Shown: piece by piece, positions 12,944-25,048 of the stretch
Position numbering within the stretch: position 1 is the first letter of the stretch
Layout: the number at the start of each line of letters is the position of its first letter
NCBI RefSeq assembly: GCF_036850765.1
Contig: NC_089494.1
Location: 3,866,177 to 3,930,176 of the forward strand
Direction of reading: 5' to 3'
DNA length: 64,000 bases
Source: Saccopteryx bilineata
Taxonomy: Eukaryota > Chordata > Mammalia > Chiroptera > Emballonuridae
Made by a program: the position numbers and the translations under genes
The notes under the pieces: model-generated
The model's database searches: none
Seen by the model: only the letters and a program-made list of their open reading frames with translations
What the model was told of the DNA's origin: nothing

Positions 12944-12966
12944 GTGTGTGTGTGTGTGTGTGTGTG

Positions 12967-13007
<41 letters not shown>

Positions 13008-13316
13008 CAGATAGGGACAGACAGGCAGGAAGGGAGAAGGATGAGAAGTATCACTTCTTCGTAGCAGCTCCTTGGTTGTTCATTGATTGCTTTATCATAT
13101 GTGCCTTGACCAAGGGGCTGCAGCAGAGTGAGTGACCCCCCCTTGCTCAAGCCAGCGACCATGGGGTCACGTCTGTGATCCTCTTCTCTAGCTGCGAGCC
13201 CTAGCTAAAGCCGGATGAGCCCACGCTCAAGCCGGCGGCAACCTCGGGGTCTCGAACCTGGGTCCTCCGCATCCCAGTTTGTCTCTCTATCCACTGCACC
13301 ACCGCCTGGTCAGGCA
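12944..13316 (-). mobile_element. Bat tRNA-type SINE (CTGACCAGG family), reverse, next to exon a
   Basis: The reverse head ends ACCGCCTGGTCAGGC; the tail is a TG run and a GA run at 12944-13006. The 13-bp duplication GTGATCATTTCTA lies at 12931-12943 and 13317-13329. The insertion ends 40 bp before the exon a acceptor. Confidence 0.92.
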
Positions 13317-13356
13317 GTGATCATTTCTATTTAATTTGTCACTTGTTCCTCCTCAG

Positions 13357-13441
13357 GAACCTGACTGGCAACTTTCCCGAGTACCCTGACGCGGACGAAG
13401 GAGGCTCTGCCGTCATCTTCTCCAACAAGACCCTGCAGCAG
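13357..13441 (+). CDS. IQCA1: IQCA1 internal exon a (85 bp)
   Basis: First exon visible in the window. The acceptor is a short pyrimidine tract ending TCCTCCTCAG and the donor is CAG|GTAGGA. The first base finishes a codon begun in an exon outside the window; 28 full codons follow, beginning [16 protein letters not shown] and ending SNKTLQQ, so the exon ends in phase 0. The other forward frame tested has an early stop. It encodes the stretch before the lysine-rich linker of IQCA1; no catalytic motif is present. A SINE ends only 40 bp upstream, with its 13-bp target duplication between SINE and exon, so the branch point must lie in the last few tens of bases of native sequence or in the SINE itself. 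Confidence 0.85.
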
Positions 13442-14149
13442 GTAGGAGTGCGCTCGGGGAGGTAAGAAGTAAGACACGTCAGGGTCTCACGTCCTTCGTG
13501 TTTGCAGTCGACAGGTTCGTCGTTAACTAGGTCTCGATTATGGTTTTTTTTTACAAATGTTGACATGAAAAATATATACTTCTGATGTCTATCGATGTGA
13601 GAGCTTTCAAGTTGATTTCCGAGTGAACTTCCGCTCTTCTCCTTGGTGAATTCTGAGCAGCTCGATTTCTGGAGCCCTCTGTGTTCATGAGCCTGCTCAC
13701 CTGGGTCTCATCTCCTGTCCCATGTCACATAGACCCCCCACCCCCTTGCTGTGCCCCTCCCCTCCCTGGCTGCTGCGCCTCTAGCGCCCCGGTCCACGTC
13801 CTGCTCGCCCCCGGCCAGGGTGCCCGCCCCCCACCCTCACCTAGCAAGACCCCGCTCTGTGCCACGTCGGTCTTCTTCAAGCCACGCCAGAATGCCATGG
13901 GTCATCTCCGCGGGCGCCCCCTGGCTGTCGATGGCATTGACATGCACAGCCAGTTTCAGGAATGTCCGACTAAAACTAGAAATAGAAAAACCTCTCTTCC
14001 CCTCAGGGTACATATGGTAGCCACCCAGAGAGGACTGGCTCGTCCCCCTATAGTGAGGCTTTAGGGACGTGCCCTCCAACGTGACACTCCAGAAAAACAG
14101 CCCCGGCTACCAGGACTATTAGTTCATGTTTCCCTGTAAGTTCTAACGG

Positions 14150-14640
14150 TCTAATGCAATCAGTTAAGAGAAAGAAAAGGAGTTATACATTTTTTTTAAA
14201 AAAAGCAATCCTTGTATCATTGTTTCTAGACGATGTGATTATCTTCCTTAAAAAACACAATGAATGTAACAAAATTTGTATTGGAGTATTAGACAGAGCT
14301 GTACAGAATTATACTGACAAAATTATACCTGAAGAATTTGAAAGAAGACACGAACAAGGCAACTGATGGGTGATTTGCCTGGGAAGACTCAGATTAGTTC
14401 AGATACACATTATCTTTCCATTCTTCCATTATTCTATATGGTCAGTGTATTTCCAGTCAAACCAAAACAATTTTATTGACAAAATTATTCTCCAGTTTAT
14501 ATGGAAGAATAAATATATGAAAATAGGCAGAAGGTTTTTGAAAAAGGGCTATAATCATGGGTAACTGGCCCCACTTGATATAAATAAAATTATAGTAAAA
14601 AAGTAATTAAAACCTCCTGGCATTGGGGAGAGAAGAGACT
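14150..14640 (+). mobile_element. LINE-1/HAL1 ORF2 fragment
   Basis: CAGTTTATATGGAAGAATAA, ACTGGCCCCACTTGATAT and AATTAAAACCTCCTGGCATT match the usual LINE-1 ORF2 3' block order with many changes. It is AT-rich and has no intact frame. Confidence 0.75.
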
Positions 14641-15034
14641 GACAACATATGTGACAAGGGTATCTTTTATTTATAAGGACTTCTGAGGAAGTAACAAAGA
14701 ACCCACACACCTCAGTGGGAAAGAGGAGAAAGAGTACAGACAGAAATTTAAGAGAAGAAATTTTACAAGACAAAGAAATTGAAGTATAAAATAATGTTAC
14801 TTTATCTCTCTTCACACAAAAGATGGGTAAAACTGTGTGAAGTCATGAAAATAACTGGAATTTCTAAGCATGTGGTGGTGGGGGGACCACTCTTAGACGT
14901 TGCTGCTAGATAAATAAATTACTGTAACATTTATTTGAGGGCAAATATCAAAATTTTTCATCTGTATACCTTTCTACCCATAAACGCTATTTGAGGAATG
15001 TATACTCAGGAAGTCATAAGACAAGTTGCCATGG

Positions 15035-15225
15035 ATTGGGATCAACAAACGTCTTTTCACAAAGGGCCGAACAGTAAATATTTGAGTCCGTGGAACGTGC
15101 ACCTTCGGCCACAACTGCCCAACGTCGCCACGATCGTGTGGAGGCAGAAACGGCCAGTGAATGCATGGGCTTGGCTGTGTTCCAGTAAAACTTAACTTGT
15201 AAACGCGGACGTCGGGCCCGATTCG
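15035..15225 (+). mobile_element. Ancient hAT-type interspersed repeat (MER-like)
   Basis: ACAAAGGGCCGAACAGTAAA, GGCTGTGTTCCAGTAAAACT and TCGGGCCCGATTCGG follow the order of a common mammalian nonautonomous hAT repeat. A short piece of the same family may lie at about 19665-19720. Confidence 0.65.
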
Positions 15226-16170
15226 GTCCCTGCACTGCGCTCGCTGACCCCTGCCGGCCATGGACGGTGAACAAGCTGCTCGTGTCTGCAGCGCTCAGGC
15301 GTTGAGAAAGCAGAAAGCAGGCCGCTGTTCTTTGGCAGGGAGCTAGTTAAGTGACAGGAAGCACCGTGCAGGATTAAATCCACGCTGGAGAGGGTTCCAG
15401 TCATCTCGGCTGTCCCCCTGGGCACCCCCTGCGTGAGCCCTCAGGGTCCAGCACACAGGTGTCCTCTTGTCAACAGGAAGTGCTCTTCCCCGACATCCCT
15501 ATCAAAGCCCTCAGCTTCCAGACCCCCCAGAGGACTCCTGTCTGTCTCCTCTGAGCTCTGTGGGTCCTTAATGTCCACCAAGCCCTGCCCGAGTGACTGT
15601 CATCTGGACTAGGTCTTATTTCACCTCTTATGTTTCAGTCTTGTCCCTCCAGCTCCACTGGGGAGGCACAAGCTGTATCTTGAAAGTCCGTGGCAAGCAG
15701 CCAAACACTTCTCGTGTTCGTGTTCGTTTAGAAAGGTTACAACGACAGGATTAAGAATGCCGGTGGAATGTCTCAATTGTGCGTGAGAAACATCCAGTCA
15801 ATCTGAAAAACAAAAGAGAACTGAGGAGGTCTGGTTAATGATTAAAATAATACAAAGGGGCCACAGGACAGATGATTGACGAGTCAGGCTGGCCTAGGAG
15901 GAGTCACAGCCCCTCGCCCCTCACCCCCACCCGCCAAGTCTGCAGCCAGAGGCAAACCAGGCCCCTTCGTGTCTCTGTTTTCTCATGGGCACATGGAGAC
16001 CCACCCCATGGAGACCCACCCATGCCTACCTCCGGGCTCTGATGTCCCAATTAGAGGAGAGGCTGTGTGCTGGAAACAGAGCTGGGCACGGTCAAAGCTT
16101 TCAGAAAGTTTCAGCAGTTGTCACCGATGGTACTTGGAGTAGGATGAAGATGTGGACCAACTCCTGACCT

Positions 16171-16360
16171 GTGGTGGCACAGTGGATAAAGCGTCGACCT
16201 GGAACGCCGAGGTCACCGGTTCAAAACCCTGGGCTTGCCCTGTCAAGGCACATACGAGAGTTGATGCTTCCTGCTCCTCCCCCCTTCCCCCTTCTCTCCT
16301 TCTCGCTCTCTCTCCTCTCTAAATAAAATGAATAAATAATGTCTTTTTAAAAAAAAGACA
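16171..16360 (+). mobile_element. Short bat tRNA SINE (third type)
   Basis: Head GTGGTGGCACAGTGGATAAA with GGTTCAAAACCCTGGGC, then TCAAGGCACATACGAG, a CT-rich stretch and AATAAAATGAATAAATAA. No clean target duplication found. Confidence 0.82.
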
Positions 16361-18182
16361 TGAGCCAAACCTAATCATTATAATGATGTACATAAATAGT
16401 CAAGGTTATATTTGTAAAAATAAAAATAGTACAAATACTTTTTTATGAAATAAGCATAATCATATTGACACTAAGCCCCCAGAAAGATCAAATGCAAATG
16501 GAACTGCAGATCCGTCGTAGAGTATTCATGCAGAAATTTCAACTGAAATGTCAGCACACGGAAAGCCAGCGGCACAGTCAACAAGCAGAACACCGCAATC
16601 AGGCACCAGATACTCCCAAATGCAAGAACGTTTTGAGCACAGGATGTCCATGAATACATCAAGTGGTGTGAAGAGACCCAGACGTGAAAATCATCAGCTC
16701 GTCACTATAGATGCTGACAGTCCATTTTTGTTAGGATAAAAATAAAACACAACATTTGGAACATGTGGATGCTTCTTTAGCATGACAAAGAATTTCCATC
16801 TGAGTTCAAAAGCCAATAATGAAATTGTTCAAAATGCTTTAATGAAATTCACTGGAAACATTTTCACCGAGCTCAGGAAAAATACCAGGGTGGCCATTGT
16901 CACCGCTGTGCCATCTCATCTATTAAACACTGTTAGACCTAAGAAAGAACGTAGCGATGTAGAGATTGGAATGGAGGAGGCAGAATGATCATTTTGTGAA
17001 TGCATCCTAAACTTATAAAAGCAAAGAGAAGACACTGTAACACTACTTTAAAACATGAGAATTCAGATGGGGGAGTTATTCAATTAATGTACAGAAAGCA
17101 ATAGCTTCTGTGGGCACAGACACCCGCTAGATAAAAGAAAATAATAATAATAAATGGGTCCGTTTACAACAGCAACAACACAAAGACAAAATACCCAGGA
17201 ATAAACTTAGTAATAAATGTGTGTCTGTGTGAAGAAAAGTTTAAAACATTCTCAGGGATGCAAATAAAAATATGTATAGACACATTGTGTCTTTAGGTAG
17301 GAATACTTGACATCATAACTACTTCAGCTCTTCCAAACATCATCAGTAAATGCAGTAGGATCCAGTAAACCTTATTCTAAACTTTGAGTAGAAAATAAAT
17401 AATCAAGAATCACAGAAAATTCTGAGAACAAAGTGCAATGAGGAGTAATCAGCTCTTCCAAGTATTAAAACACGTTACTGGGGTCCATTGGTACAAGCAA
17501 ATGACTAGAAAGACACATTAGTGTAGAAGAATGAAAAATGAAGCAATATTCCTAAACACCCATGGAAACGCAGTACATAATAAATGTGGTACTCGCTTTT
17601 CCTGTGTAAGAAAAACAAAAAGACTATTTAATACATCGTATTAGAATAACTAGCTTGTCATGAGAAAAAGAAGAGAATTTTTCTGTCTCTTTATACCAGA
17701 ATGGTTTCAAATGAATCAAAGATTTAAATATCAAACAGAACAAAAGGACAAAAGGACTTGGAGAAGCCAAGGAAGAAATTCATCCTAACCTCCTGGCGGG
17801 AGAGACTGCCCACTGCTGTTGTGCGTCCCTGGAGTCACAGAAGAAAAAATGATAGACCCAACCCATAAAAATATGTTAACCTGCATGACAAAGCCAACCC
17901 CCAGTAAAGTCCAGTGACAGATGGCACACTGGGAGAATTATTTGTAATAAGTATCACAGGTAAGAGGTCATTTTTCTAATATATAAAGAGTTCTTACAGC
18001 TCTGTAAGAAAAAGATCAATAACCCAATTAAAAAAAAACAAACACCAGCTACGGGGTTTGAATGGCAGCTCTCAGAAAAGAAGATCTAAATGGATTTGAA
18101 ACATAAGAGAAGATATCCCACAGGTGAAAAGATGATCAGCCTCACACATAGAAGAGAAATGCGAATTAAAACCACACTGCAG

Positions 18183-18554
18183 CCTGACCAGGTGGTGGCG
18201 CAGTGGATAGAGCATCAACTTGGGAAGCAGAGCACCCAGGTTCTAAACCCCGAGGTCATCAGCTTGAGCGCAGGGTCACTGGCTTCAGTGTGGGATCATA
18301 GATATGACCCCGTGATTGCGGGCTTGAGCCTAAAAGTCTCTGGCTTGGAGCCCATGGTCACTGGCTCAAGCAAGGGGTCACTTGCTTTGCTGTAGCCCCC
18401 CCCAATCAAGACACATATGAGAAAGCAATCAATGAAACAACTAAGGTGCCGCAACAAGTTGATGCTTCTCAACTTTCTCCCTTGCTGTCTGTCTGTCCCT
18501 ATTTGTCCCTCTTTCTGTCTCTGTGTTTCTGTCACACACACACAAAAAAAAAAC
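18183..18554 (+). mobile_element. Bat tRNA-type SINE (CTGACCAGG family) inside LINE-1
   Basis: Head CCTGACCAGGTGGTGGCGCA, body with ATATGAGAAAGCAATCAATG, CT-rich end, CA run and poly(A). Flanked by CACTGCAG at 18175-18182 and 18555-18562; the longer context differs by one AC step. Confidence 0.9.
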
Positions 18555-19133
18555 CACTGCAGACAAAAATTGATAAATTAAACCTCATCAAAATTCAAAA
18601 TGTTTGCACTTCAAAAGACACACTAAGAAAAGGCAAAGGCAGGAACAGACCAGGAGGAGAAGGTAGTATTTGAAAATGTATACCTGATAAAGCACTTGTA
18701 TTCAGAGTATACGAAGAACCCTTCCATCTCAATGATGAGAAGATAAACAAGCCAATCAAACATTTGGCAAAAGACTTGAACGGACAAGTCACCAAGAAGG
18801 ATGAATGGATAGCTAATAAGCACATGAAAAGGCGCTCAGCATCATTAGTCACAAGGAAAATGGAAATTCAAACCACAAAGAGATGCCATTTTATACTCAT
18901 CAGGACGGCTGTGATGGGAAAGAGCCCAGCCCCGCCTGCCGGAATACTGGTCACCGTTGGCCAGTGAGGAGGCTGTGGGGGAAGGGAGCCTCGGACGTCG
19001 CAGGTGGGAACATAAAAAGTCGAAGCCACTTCGGAAAACCAGTTTGTCACTCTCTTAATCATTAAACGTGGATTTAACAAGTGTCCCAGCAGTTCCACCC
19101 TTAGAACTCTATTCAAAAGAAACGGAAACAGAT

Positions 19134-19135
<2 letters not shown>

Positions 19136-19164
<29 letters not shown>
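19136..19164. repeat. (CA)n microsatellite
   Basis: About 14 CA units inside the LINE-1 3' region. Confidence 0.92.
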
Positions 19165-19165
<1 letters not shown>

Positions 19166-20414
19166 TGTACATGAATATTCATAGCAGCACTACTCATGAT
19201 AGCCAAACATTTGACAACACCTGAGCGTCCATCAGCTGGCGAATGCAGAGGTGAACTGTGGTTTATCTACGTGACAGAACATGACTCGGTGTGCATGTTC
19301 ACTGAAGGAACAAACAGGATAGCACAGACGACCCTCAGACACATCGTGCTGACCGAATAAAACCAGACCCTAACGACTGCATAGTATATGATTTCATTTA
19401 TACGAAATGTCCAGAAAAAGTAAGTCTGTGGAGGCTGGGAGGAGACCCGTACTTGCCTGGGAAGGTGGGGAGGAGAGAGAAAGGGGTTAATAATCAGTGG
19501 ACAAGAGGGGACGTTCTGCGGACCATGGAAATGTCCTGAAATTGATTTATGGCGATGGTTTCACAACTTGGTAAATTGACTGAAAAATGAATTGTATACT
19601 TGGGAAGGATGAATTGTGTGATATGTAAAAATATGCCTCAATAAAATGAAATACATTTTTTTCAAAAAATATAGAAAGCAGGTGACAGTCCAAATTTGGC
19701 CTTCAGGCCTCATCATTTACCCCCCCCCCCCAAATAATAATAAGACAATAATAATGGCTGGCTTAATAGACAATTAAGTCCACTTCTAACTTTGGGAGCT
19801 TTTACTATACTTGAAGAGACTAGGCAAACACATTCAGCATTGGCATTTAAAAAAGAACGAGAGCCCCAGACAACTCCAGGAAGCGATAGATTTCTCGGCC
19901 ACTCCGTTGGCGAACATCACCCCGAGTCAGTGACCACACAGGCAACGCCTCCACGGCCAGCACAGCCCAGCAGAAGCTAGTTTGACAACAAGCGGACATA
20001 CCCTGGATCCGGAGTTCTTCTGCTAGGAGTCTACCCTGCGGATGTGCCCACACACCTGCAGAACGATACTGGCACGCACTCATTTGCGGCAGCAGCGTTG
20101 GTAAGAGCAAACCGTGGGAAACAACTGTGTTTTCCGACAGGAAAATTGTCACCTAAGTTATGGCACCTCGGTTTTAAAATAAGCAAGGAATCTTTTTTCC
20201 GTACCGCTAAGGAAAAGCGGCCAAGGTGTATTTTTAGGAGAAACATGCAGAACAAGGACAGTGTGTACAGCCTGCCAGCATGTGCACAAAACAGCAGAAG
20301 TGCGCTTACCACACGTCCTTGTGTGTGTGTGCATGGACATACAGGTGCACTTGGAGCATTTTGCAATATTTGAAGAGCATGTGCTCCTAAATTCAGTGTT
20401 GGTTGAAAAAATGG

Positions 20415-20820
20415 CCCTGGCTGGTTGGCTCAGTGGTAGAGCGTCGGCCTAGCATGCAGAGGACCCGGGTTCGATTCCCGGCCAGGGCACACAGGAGAAG
20501 CGCCCATCTGCTTCTCCACCCCTCCCCCTCTCCTTCCTCTCTGTCTCTCTCTTCCCCTCCCCCGGAGCGAGGCTCCATTGGAGCAAAAATGGCCCGGGCA
20601 CTGGGTGATGGCTCCTTGGCCTCTGCCCCAGGCGCTAGAGTGGCTCTGGTCGCTCGCAGCAGAGCGACGCCCCGGAGGGGCAGAGCATCACCCCCTGGTG
20701 GGCAGAGTGTCTGTCGCCCCTGGTGGGCATGCCGGGTGGATCCCGGTCGGGCGCATGCTGGAGTCTGACTGTCTCTCCCCATTTCCAGCTTCAGAAAAAT
20801 ACAAAAAAAAAAAAAAAATA
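20415..20820 (+). mobile_element. Bat long tRNA SINE, full length
   Basis: Starts CCCTGGCTGGTTGGCTCAGT, with B-box-like GGTTCGATTCCC, a CT-rich piece, CTCCATTGGAGCAAAAATGG and a terminal A run. Flanked by GAAAAAATGG at 20405-20414 and 20821-20830. The longest copy in the window, with an extra internal repeat of the GTGGGCAGAGTGTC... segment. Confidence 0.93.
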
Positions 20821-22034
20821 GAAAAAATGGACAACCCCAATCACATCCCGTTTTCCACAGACATGACTGGCAGACGATGAGAATGTGCTGTATGTATGCT
20901 GGTGAATGTACACACACGTATTTGCACAGACCTATACGCAGTGGCTCTTGGAGGCAGAGCCGAGGTATCTGGGCCGGCGTGAGAAAGAGGACCTTGTCGG
21001 CTGGCTCACAGCATGGGAAGGACACGTCTCACCGCACGCTCTCCTGTCGTTTCTGAACTGTGAACCGTGTTGACGTGTCACCCGTTCAAAAATTAAATGA
21101 ACGCAGAGGGAATAAACCACACCGTCGAGTGAGGCTTTAAAAGCTGTGCTGAATTGTGTGCCCCACAAATAAACATTTCACCCTTTTTCATCTGCTCACA
21201 TTCATATATTTTTTAAAAGTCTTTACATTTCTGGAAGTTTCCAAACTTTCAAGATCCAGCAAGTGCCCGTGTCCCCGTAAGTGCTTCATGATAGACCCCC
21301 CCTCCCCCATGCCAGGCAGCCACGATTTAGTTCTGTGGGTTGAGGTGAGCCTGATCCCCAAGAAAACATTAGTGTTTGACAAGGGACTTTTAATCCCGTC
21401 CAAAGACGCCCTTTTTATTACCCAAAAATATGCACAACACATACGTCACTTGTCACCTTCCCAGGGCCCTTCTCAGAGCCTCCCCCCCCACCACCACCAA
21501 AGTCTTCCAGAGCCTGGATCCGGGACGAGGTGGGGGCCCCCAGACTGTGTGAAGCCGGGCACATGACTACAGTTCTGTTTGGGTTTTTCTTTCTTTTTTT
21601 TTCCTTTAAGTCCAGATGGTGCCAGCAGAGCCCGCTTTGTTCGTGATAAAACTGCTTTTTATACTCCTAAAGGTGTGAACTGAGCTCATAAGAACAACAG
21701 AGGTATAAGTACCAAAAGTGTAGACGGGGGAAATAAACCTGAGCCCCTTCGTAACCGCTGATGAGCGGGGATCCGCGGGTCCTGCTCCGGGGAGGTGGCT
21801 CAGCACGCACGCTGGCTCCAGGCGAGCCGTCGCCAGCCCTTTCTAGACGACCTCGCTCGCGGGGGCCACGACTGTCCTGAGTCGGGTGTTTGTCCTTCCT
21901 CCCGTGTCTGTACACGGAGACCGCACACACACCTATCCTGAAGTCCTGGAGCATTGCTTTTTATTTAACGATCTGCGTGTCCCACTGGAGGGTGAGTGGC
22001 CGCCTCGTTTCTCCTCTTCCCTCTTGGCCCCTTT

Positions 22035-22165
22035 GTTATGACGCGCTTCCTGGCGGGCGCCCGTTTGAGTCCCGGCGCGGCTGCTGACCGGCTCTGTGTG
22101 TCCTCCACCACGTCACTGAGCTCTCTGTGCCTCAGCGCCCTCGCCAGTAAAATGGGTTCGCGGTG
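22035..22165 (+). mobile_element. MIR SINE fragment
   Basis: TTTGAGTCCCGGCGCGGCTG, then CTCTCTGTGCCTCAG and AGTAAAATGGGTTCG: the MIR core and its splice-like end in order. A second patch in reverse sense may follow at 22280-22350. Confidence 0.7.
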
Positions 22166-23005
22166 GCTCCATCCACGGGCTCCGCGGAGGAGGAAACGAG
22201 TTAGTCTTTGTGGCGCTCTCGGGACCGCGCCCGGCGTGTCGCCAGCGCGACGGAGGGACGTTCGCTTCGCGTTAGAGCCGGGGAAACTGAGTCTCGGTTA
22301 CGTCGCCCGTCTCAGAACCGTGGCCGGTGATGAGCAGAGCCTGAGGGTCACACAGAATGTGCCCCACCTGTCATCGCCAGCGTCCCAGCCCCCAGGATCC
22401 ACAGCTCTGTGTCACGGGCGTCAGACACCCGCTGTGCTGAACTGAATCCTGTTGTTCTTTACGAACCTTGACTGACTCATCAGTGATGCTATGCCAGGTC
22501 CTGCTTAGTAAATATTTGAGATTCTAGAGCCATAGCAGGGTTTTGGTCAGCGGAGGAAATATAAAATAAATCACAGGCGAAAGAAACCAAGTCTGAGAAG
22601 AGGTGCGTGATCGTGTATGGGAAGGTGGCATTATTTATTAAAAGGGCAGCTGTCACCACCGGGGTCCAGTCAGGAAACAGCAGTGTCCCCCAGCTCGGGT
22701 TTGGGGGAGAGGGTCCCAGGCCGGGCAGCAGGGCTGTGCCTGGGGTGCAGAGGACGCCCCCCTTCTGGCCACAGAGCCTCTGGGGGTTGGAGCAGCTCCA
22801 CCTGCTGTAGGAGCTGTGGGCTCAGAAATGCCCGAGCTCTCTCTCCATCGGCCTCGGTGCCCACTGCCGCCTCCTGCTGGAGAATCCGCCCAACGGCAGG
22901 GCAGGCGGAGCCCCAGGATGTCCCCAGGAGGGGTGGGCCTCCAGGGCCCAGAGCCTGGCAGAAAGGGTGAGGGGCCAGCACACACCCTTCCTTCCCTCAG
23001 GACGC

Positions 23006-23030
23006 GGGGGGGGGGGGGGGGGGGGGGGGG
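23006..23030. repeat. 25-base G run before exon b
   Basis: An uninterrupted homopolymer of G, 55 bp upstream of the exon b acceptor; the length may be unreliable in assembly. Confidence 0.9.
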
Positions 23031-23085
23031 CTCGTCCTGACTGGCGCTACTTAAAACCGCTACCATTGTCCTGTTTTTTCACCAG

Positions 23086-23208
23086 GTTATAGATGATATC
23101 ATCGCAAAGCAAAAGGAAGAGGAGAAAAACGAAAAGAAGAAAAAAAAGAAAAAGGAAAAGAAAGCCAAAATAACTAAGAGAAAGGAAGAAACAAAGGGAA
23201 AAAGGAAG
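23086..23208 (+). CDS. IQCA1: IQCA1 internal exon b, lysine-rich linker (123 bp)
   Basis: Acceptor CTGTTTTTTCACCAG, donor AAG|GTAAGG. It encodes 41 codons, phase 0 on both sides, so skipping it would keep the frame. The peptide starts VIDDIIAKQKEEE and then becomes very basic: 18 of 41 residues are lysine, including a run of seven. Such charged low-complexity linkers precede the AAA domain in the IQCA1/DRC11 family and probably form an extended or coiled helix. The coding strand is purine-rich (AAG/AAA/GAA), which makes it easy to misread as a simple repeat. A run of 25 G lies 55 bp before the exon. Confidence 0.87.
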
Positions 23209-24297
23209 GTAAGGAATCCGGAACTTGAGTCCCGCTTGGAATCAGCGGATCCTCTCAGACCTGCTAGGACTGCGGTCCGTTTCCTAGGAAACCATGCCGC
23301 TACCAGCAGCCTTTCCTTTCTTTCTTTCTTTTTTTCTGTTGATCGATAATGGCTTGCTATCTCTTCTGTGATTTAATAGCACTATTTAGGGTGAGAGGTG
23401 GTTTCAACAACTCAGATACTGTCCCTGTGAACCCCCCTATGCGAGAGCTTTGAGTGTTCACTCCTCAAGACGACGGTCCCACGTGTCTCTCCTCGGGGCG
23501 GGGATCAGGAAAGTGCTCGGCCGACCGCGTCACCACGGCCAGGGCCAGTGACCGTGTCCGCGTCAGCCAAGCGAGCTCGGCCAGATTTACCGCTTAGTCC
23601 GACGTCCCGAGTGTGTCTTCACGGGGATTTGAGTTTCTCTCCTGTGTCCCGAGCAAGTCAGAGTCCGAGCAGTGTCACTGGGACCAGGCCACGCCATGTG
23701 CGGAGGGGGTTGGAGGTGGCCTTGGTGTGGGAAGTGGCCGCGGGGAGTGGAGGTGGCGTGGGGTGGGCTCTGCAGGTGCTGTCATCGCGGGTCTGTCACC
23801 GTCGAGCAAATGGCAGGTGCAATCCCAGGGTGGCCCGTCACCCAGCACGAACGCCTCCCCGGGAGGTAGGGCTCGGGCTGGAAGGTCGTGTCCTCCTGGA
23901 ACGTGACTGTGTTTGAGCAGCATCGGTGCACAGACTTACTACCTCACAGCTACCCCAAGCCTCGATCCGAACCCGCTCGGGGGACTGGGTCCCCAGAGGT
24001 GACGGTCCCTCTGTGACTCTGTCCAGGGGCGGGGACCAGCGCTGGCTCAGGTGGCGACGGCCATGCTCCTCGTGTTCCGTCCGAGAGGTGGGTTCCGGCA
24101 CACACCCGGACTCCAGGACTTCGCTGGGGCGGGGGCGCTGGGCCGGGTCCAGTCGACTGCTCCCGGAGCTCTGGTACCACACCAGGATGAGGGAGGAATG
24201 GGCCGGGCTGGGCCGTGAGATCCGGAGAACGAGTGACAGGAGCAAGGAGCCGGGAGCTGCGAGGAAGGGGAAGGGTGATGGGATGCAATACCATCAA

Positions 24298-25048
24298 TGC
24301 AATAATACCCAACGCAGATGCAATAATACCCAACGCAGATGCAGTAGTACCCAGCGCAGATGCAGTAGTACCCAGCGCAGATGCAATAGTACCCAACGCA
24401 GATGCAGTAGTACCCAGCGCAGATGCAGTAGTACCCAGCGCAGATGCAGTAGTACCCAGCGCAGATGCAATAGTGCCCAGCGCAGATGCAATGACGCCCA
24501 GCGCAGATGCAATAGTACCCAGCGCAGATGCAATGGTACCCAGCGCAGATGCAATGGTACCCAGCGCAGATGCTATGGTACCCAGCGCAGATGCAATGGT
24601 ACCCAGCGCAGATGCAATGGTACCCAGCGCAGATGCAATGACGCCCAGCGCAGATGCAATGGTGCCCAGCGCAGATGCAATGGTACCCAGCGCAGATGCA
24701 ATGGTACCCAGCGCAGATGCTATAGTACCCAGCGCAGATGCTATAGTACCCAGCGCAGATGCAATAGTACCCAGCGCAGATGCAATGACGCCCAGCGCAG
24801 ATGCAATAGTACCCAGCGCAGATGCAATAGTACCCAGCGCAGATGCTATAGTACCCAGCGCAGATGCAATAGTACCCAGCGCAGATGCAATGACGCCCAG
24901 CGCAGATGCTATAGTACCCAGCGCAGATGCAATGACGCCCAGCGCAGATGCAATGACGCCCAGCGCAGATGCAATGACGCCCAGCGCAGATGCAATGACG
25001 CCCAGCGCAGATGCAATGACGCCCAGCGCAGATGCAATGATACCCCAC
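24298..25048. repeat. 21-bp minisatellite, ~36 copies
   Basis: The unit is TGCAATAGTACCCAGCGCAG plus A, with variants at the third to ninth bases (AATAGTACC, AATGGTACC, AATGACGCC, TATAGTACC). The last eight or so units are almost all the AATGACGCC variant, showing recent local spread. The unit is divisible by three and lacks stops in several frames on both strands, which creates long spurious open frames. Confidence 0.97.

Larger units (their letters stand above)
1..13356 (+). other. IQCA1 intron (3' part) upstream of exon a
   Basis: No exon of IQCA1 or of another gene could be recognised here. The stretch holds a TG microsatellite, an old SINE (1472-1686), a younger SINE (3742-4073), an AT-rich possible conserved block (4240-4740), MITEs (5911-6288, 8935-9015), an ancient hAT piece near 10504-10690, a full SINE (10792-11164) and a SINE abutting exon a (12944-13316). 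6940-7460 and 7730-7860 resemble old mammalian interspersed repeats that I cannot name. 9240-9600 is AT-rich with no recognised feature. The remaining sequence appears unique. Confidence 0.7.
16440..19650 (+). mobile_element. Degraded LINE-1 (3' half), interrupted by a SINE
   Basis: The 3' end is typical of an old mammalian LINE-1: ATTCATAGCAGCACTACTCA, TATGATTTCATTTATACGAA, GAATTGTATACTTGGG and TGCCTCAATAAAATGAAA. Upstream parts (17600-19100) match the ORF2 end and 3' UTR order; 16440-17600 is weaker and may be HAL1-like. A SINE is inserted at 18183-18554 and a CA microsatellite at 19136-19164. No intact reading frame. Confidence 0.78.
13442..23085 (+). other. IQCA1 intron a-b (9.6 kb)
   Basis: Mostly interspersed repeats: LINE-1/HAL1 remains at 14150-14640, an ancient hAT-type repeat at 15035-15225, a long degraded LINE-1 at about 16440-19650, SINEs at 16171-16360, 18183-18554 and 20415-20820, and a MIR at 22035-22165. 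13450-14140, 15230-16160, 20830-22030 and 22170-23000 show nothing I can classify. A 25-G run lies at 23006-23030. Confidence 0.7.

Noticed and set aside
16465..16988. Short + strand frames that might be a gene
   Set aside because: They lie in degraded LINE-like sequence with many stops and no conserved domain.
20425..20490. A possible tRNA gene (A and B box-like sequence)
   Set aside because: It is the tRNA-derived head of a SINE with target duplications and poly(A); no separate cloverleaf-ending tRNA was found here or in the other SINE heads.
23281..23340. A CTTT-rich stretch as a splice acceptor tract for an extra exon
   Set aside because: No AG followed by an open, recognisable exon with a donor was found after it.
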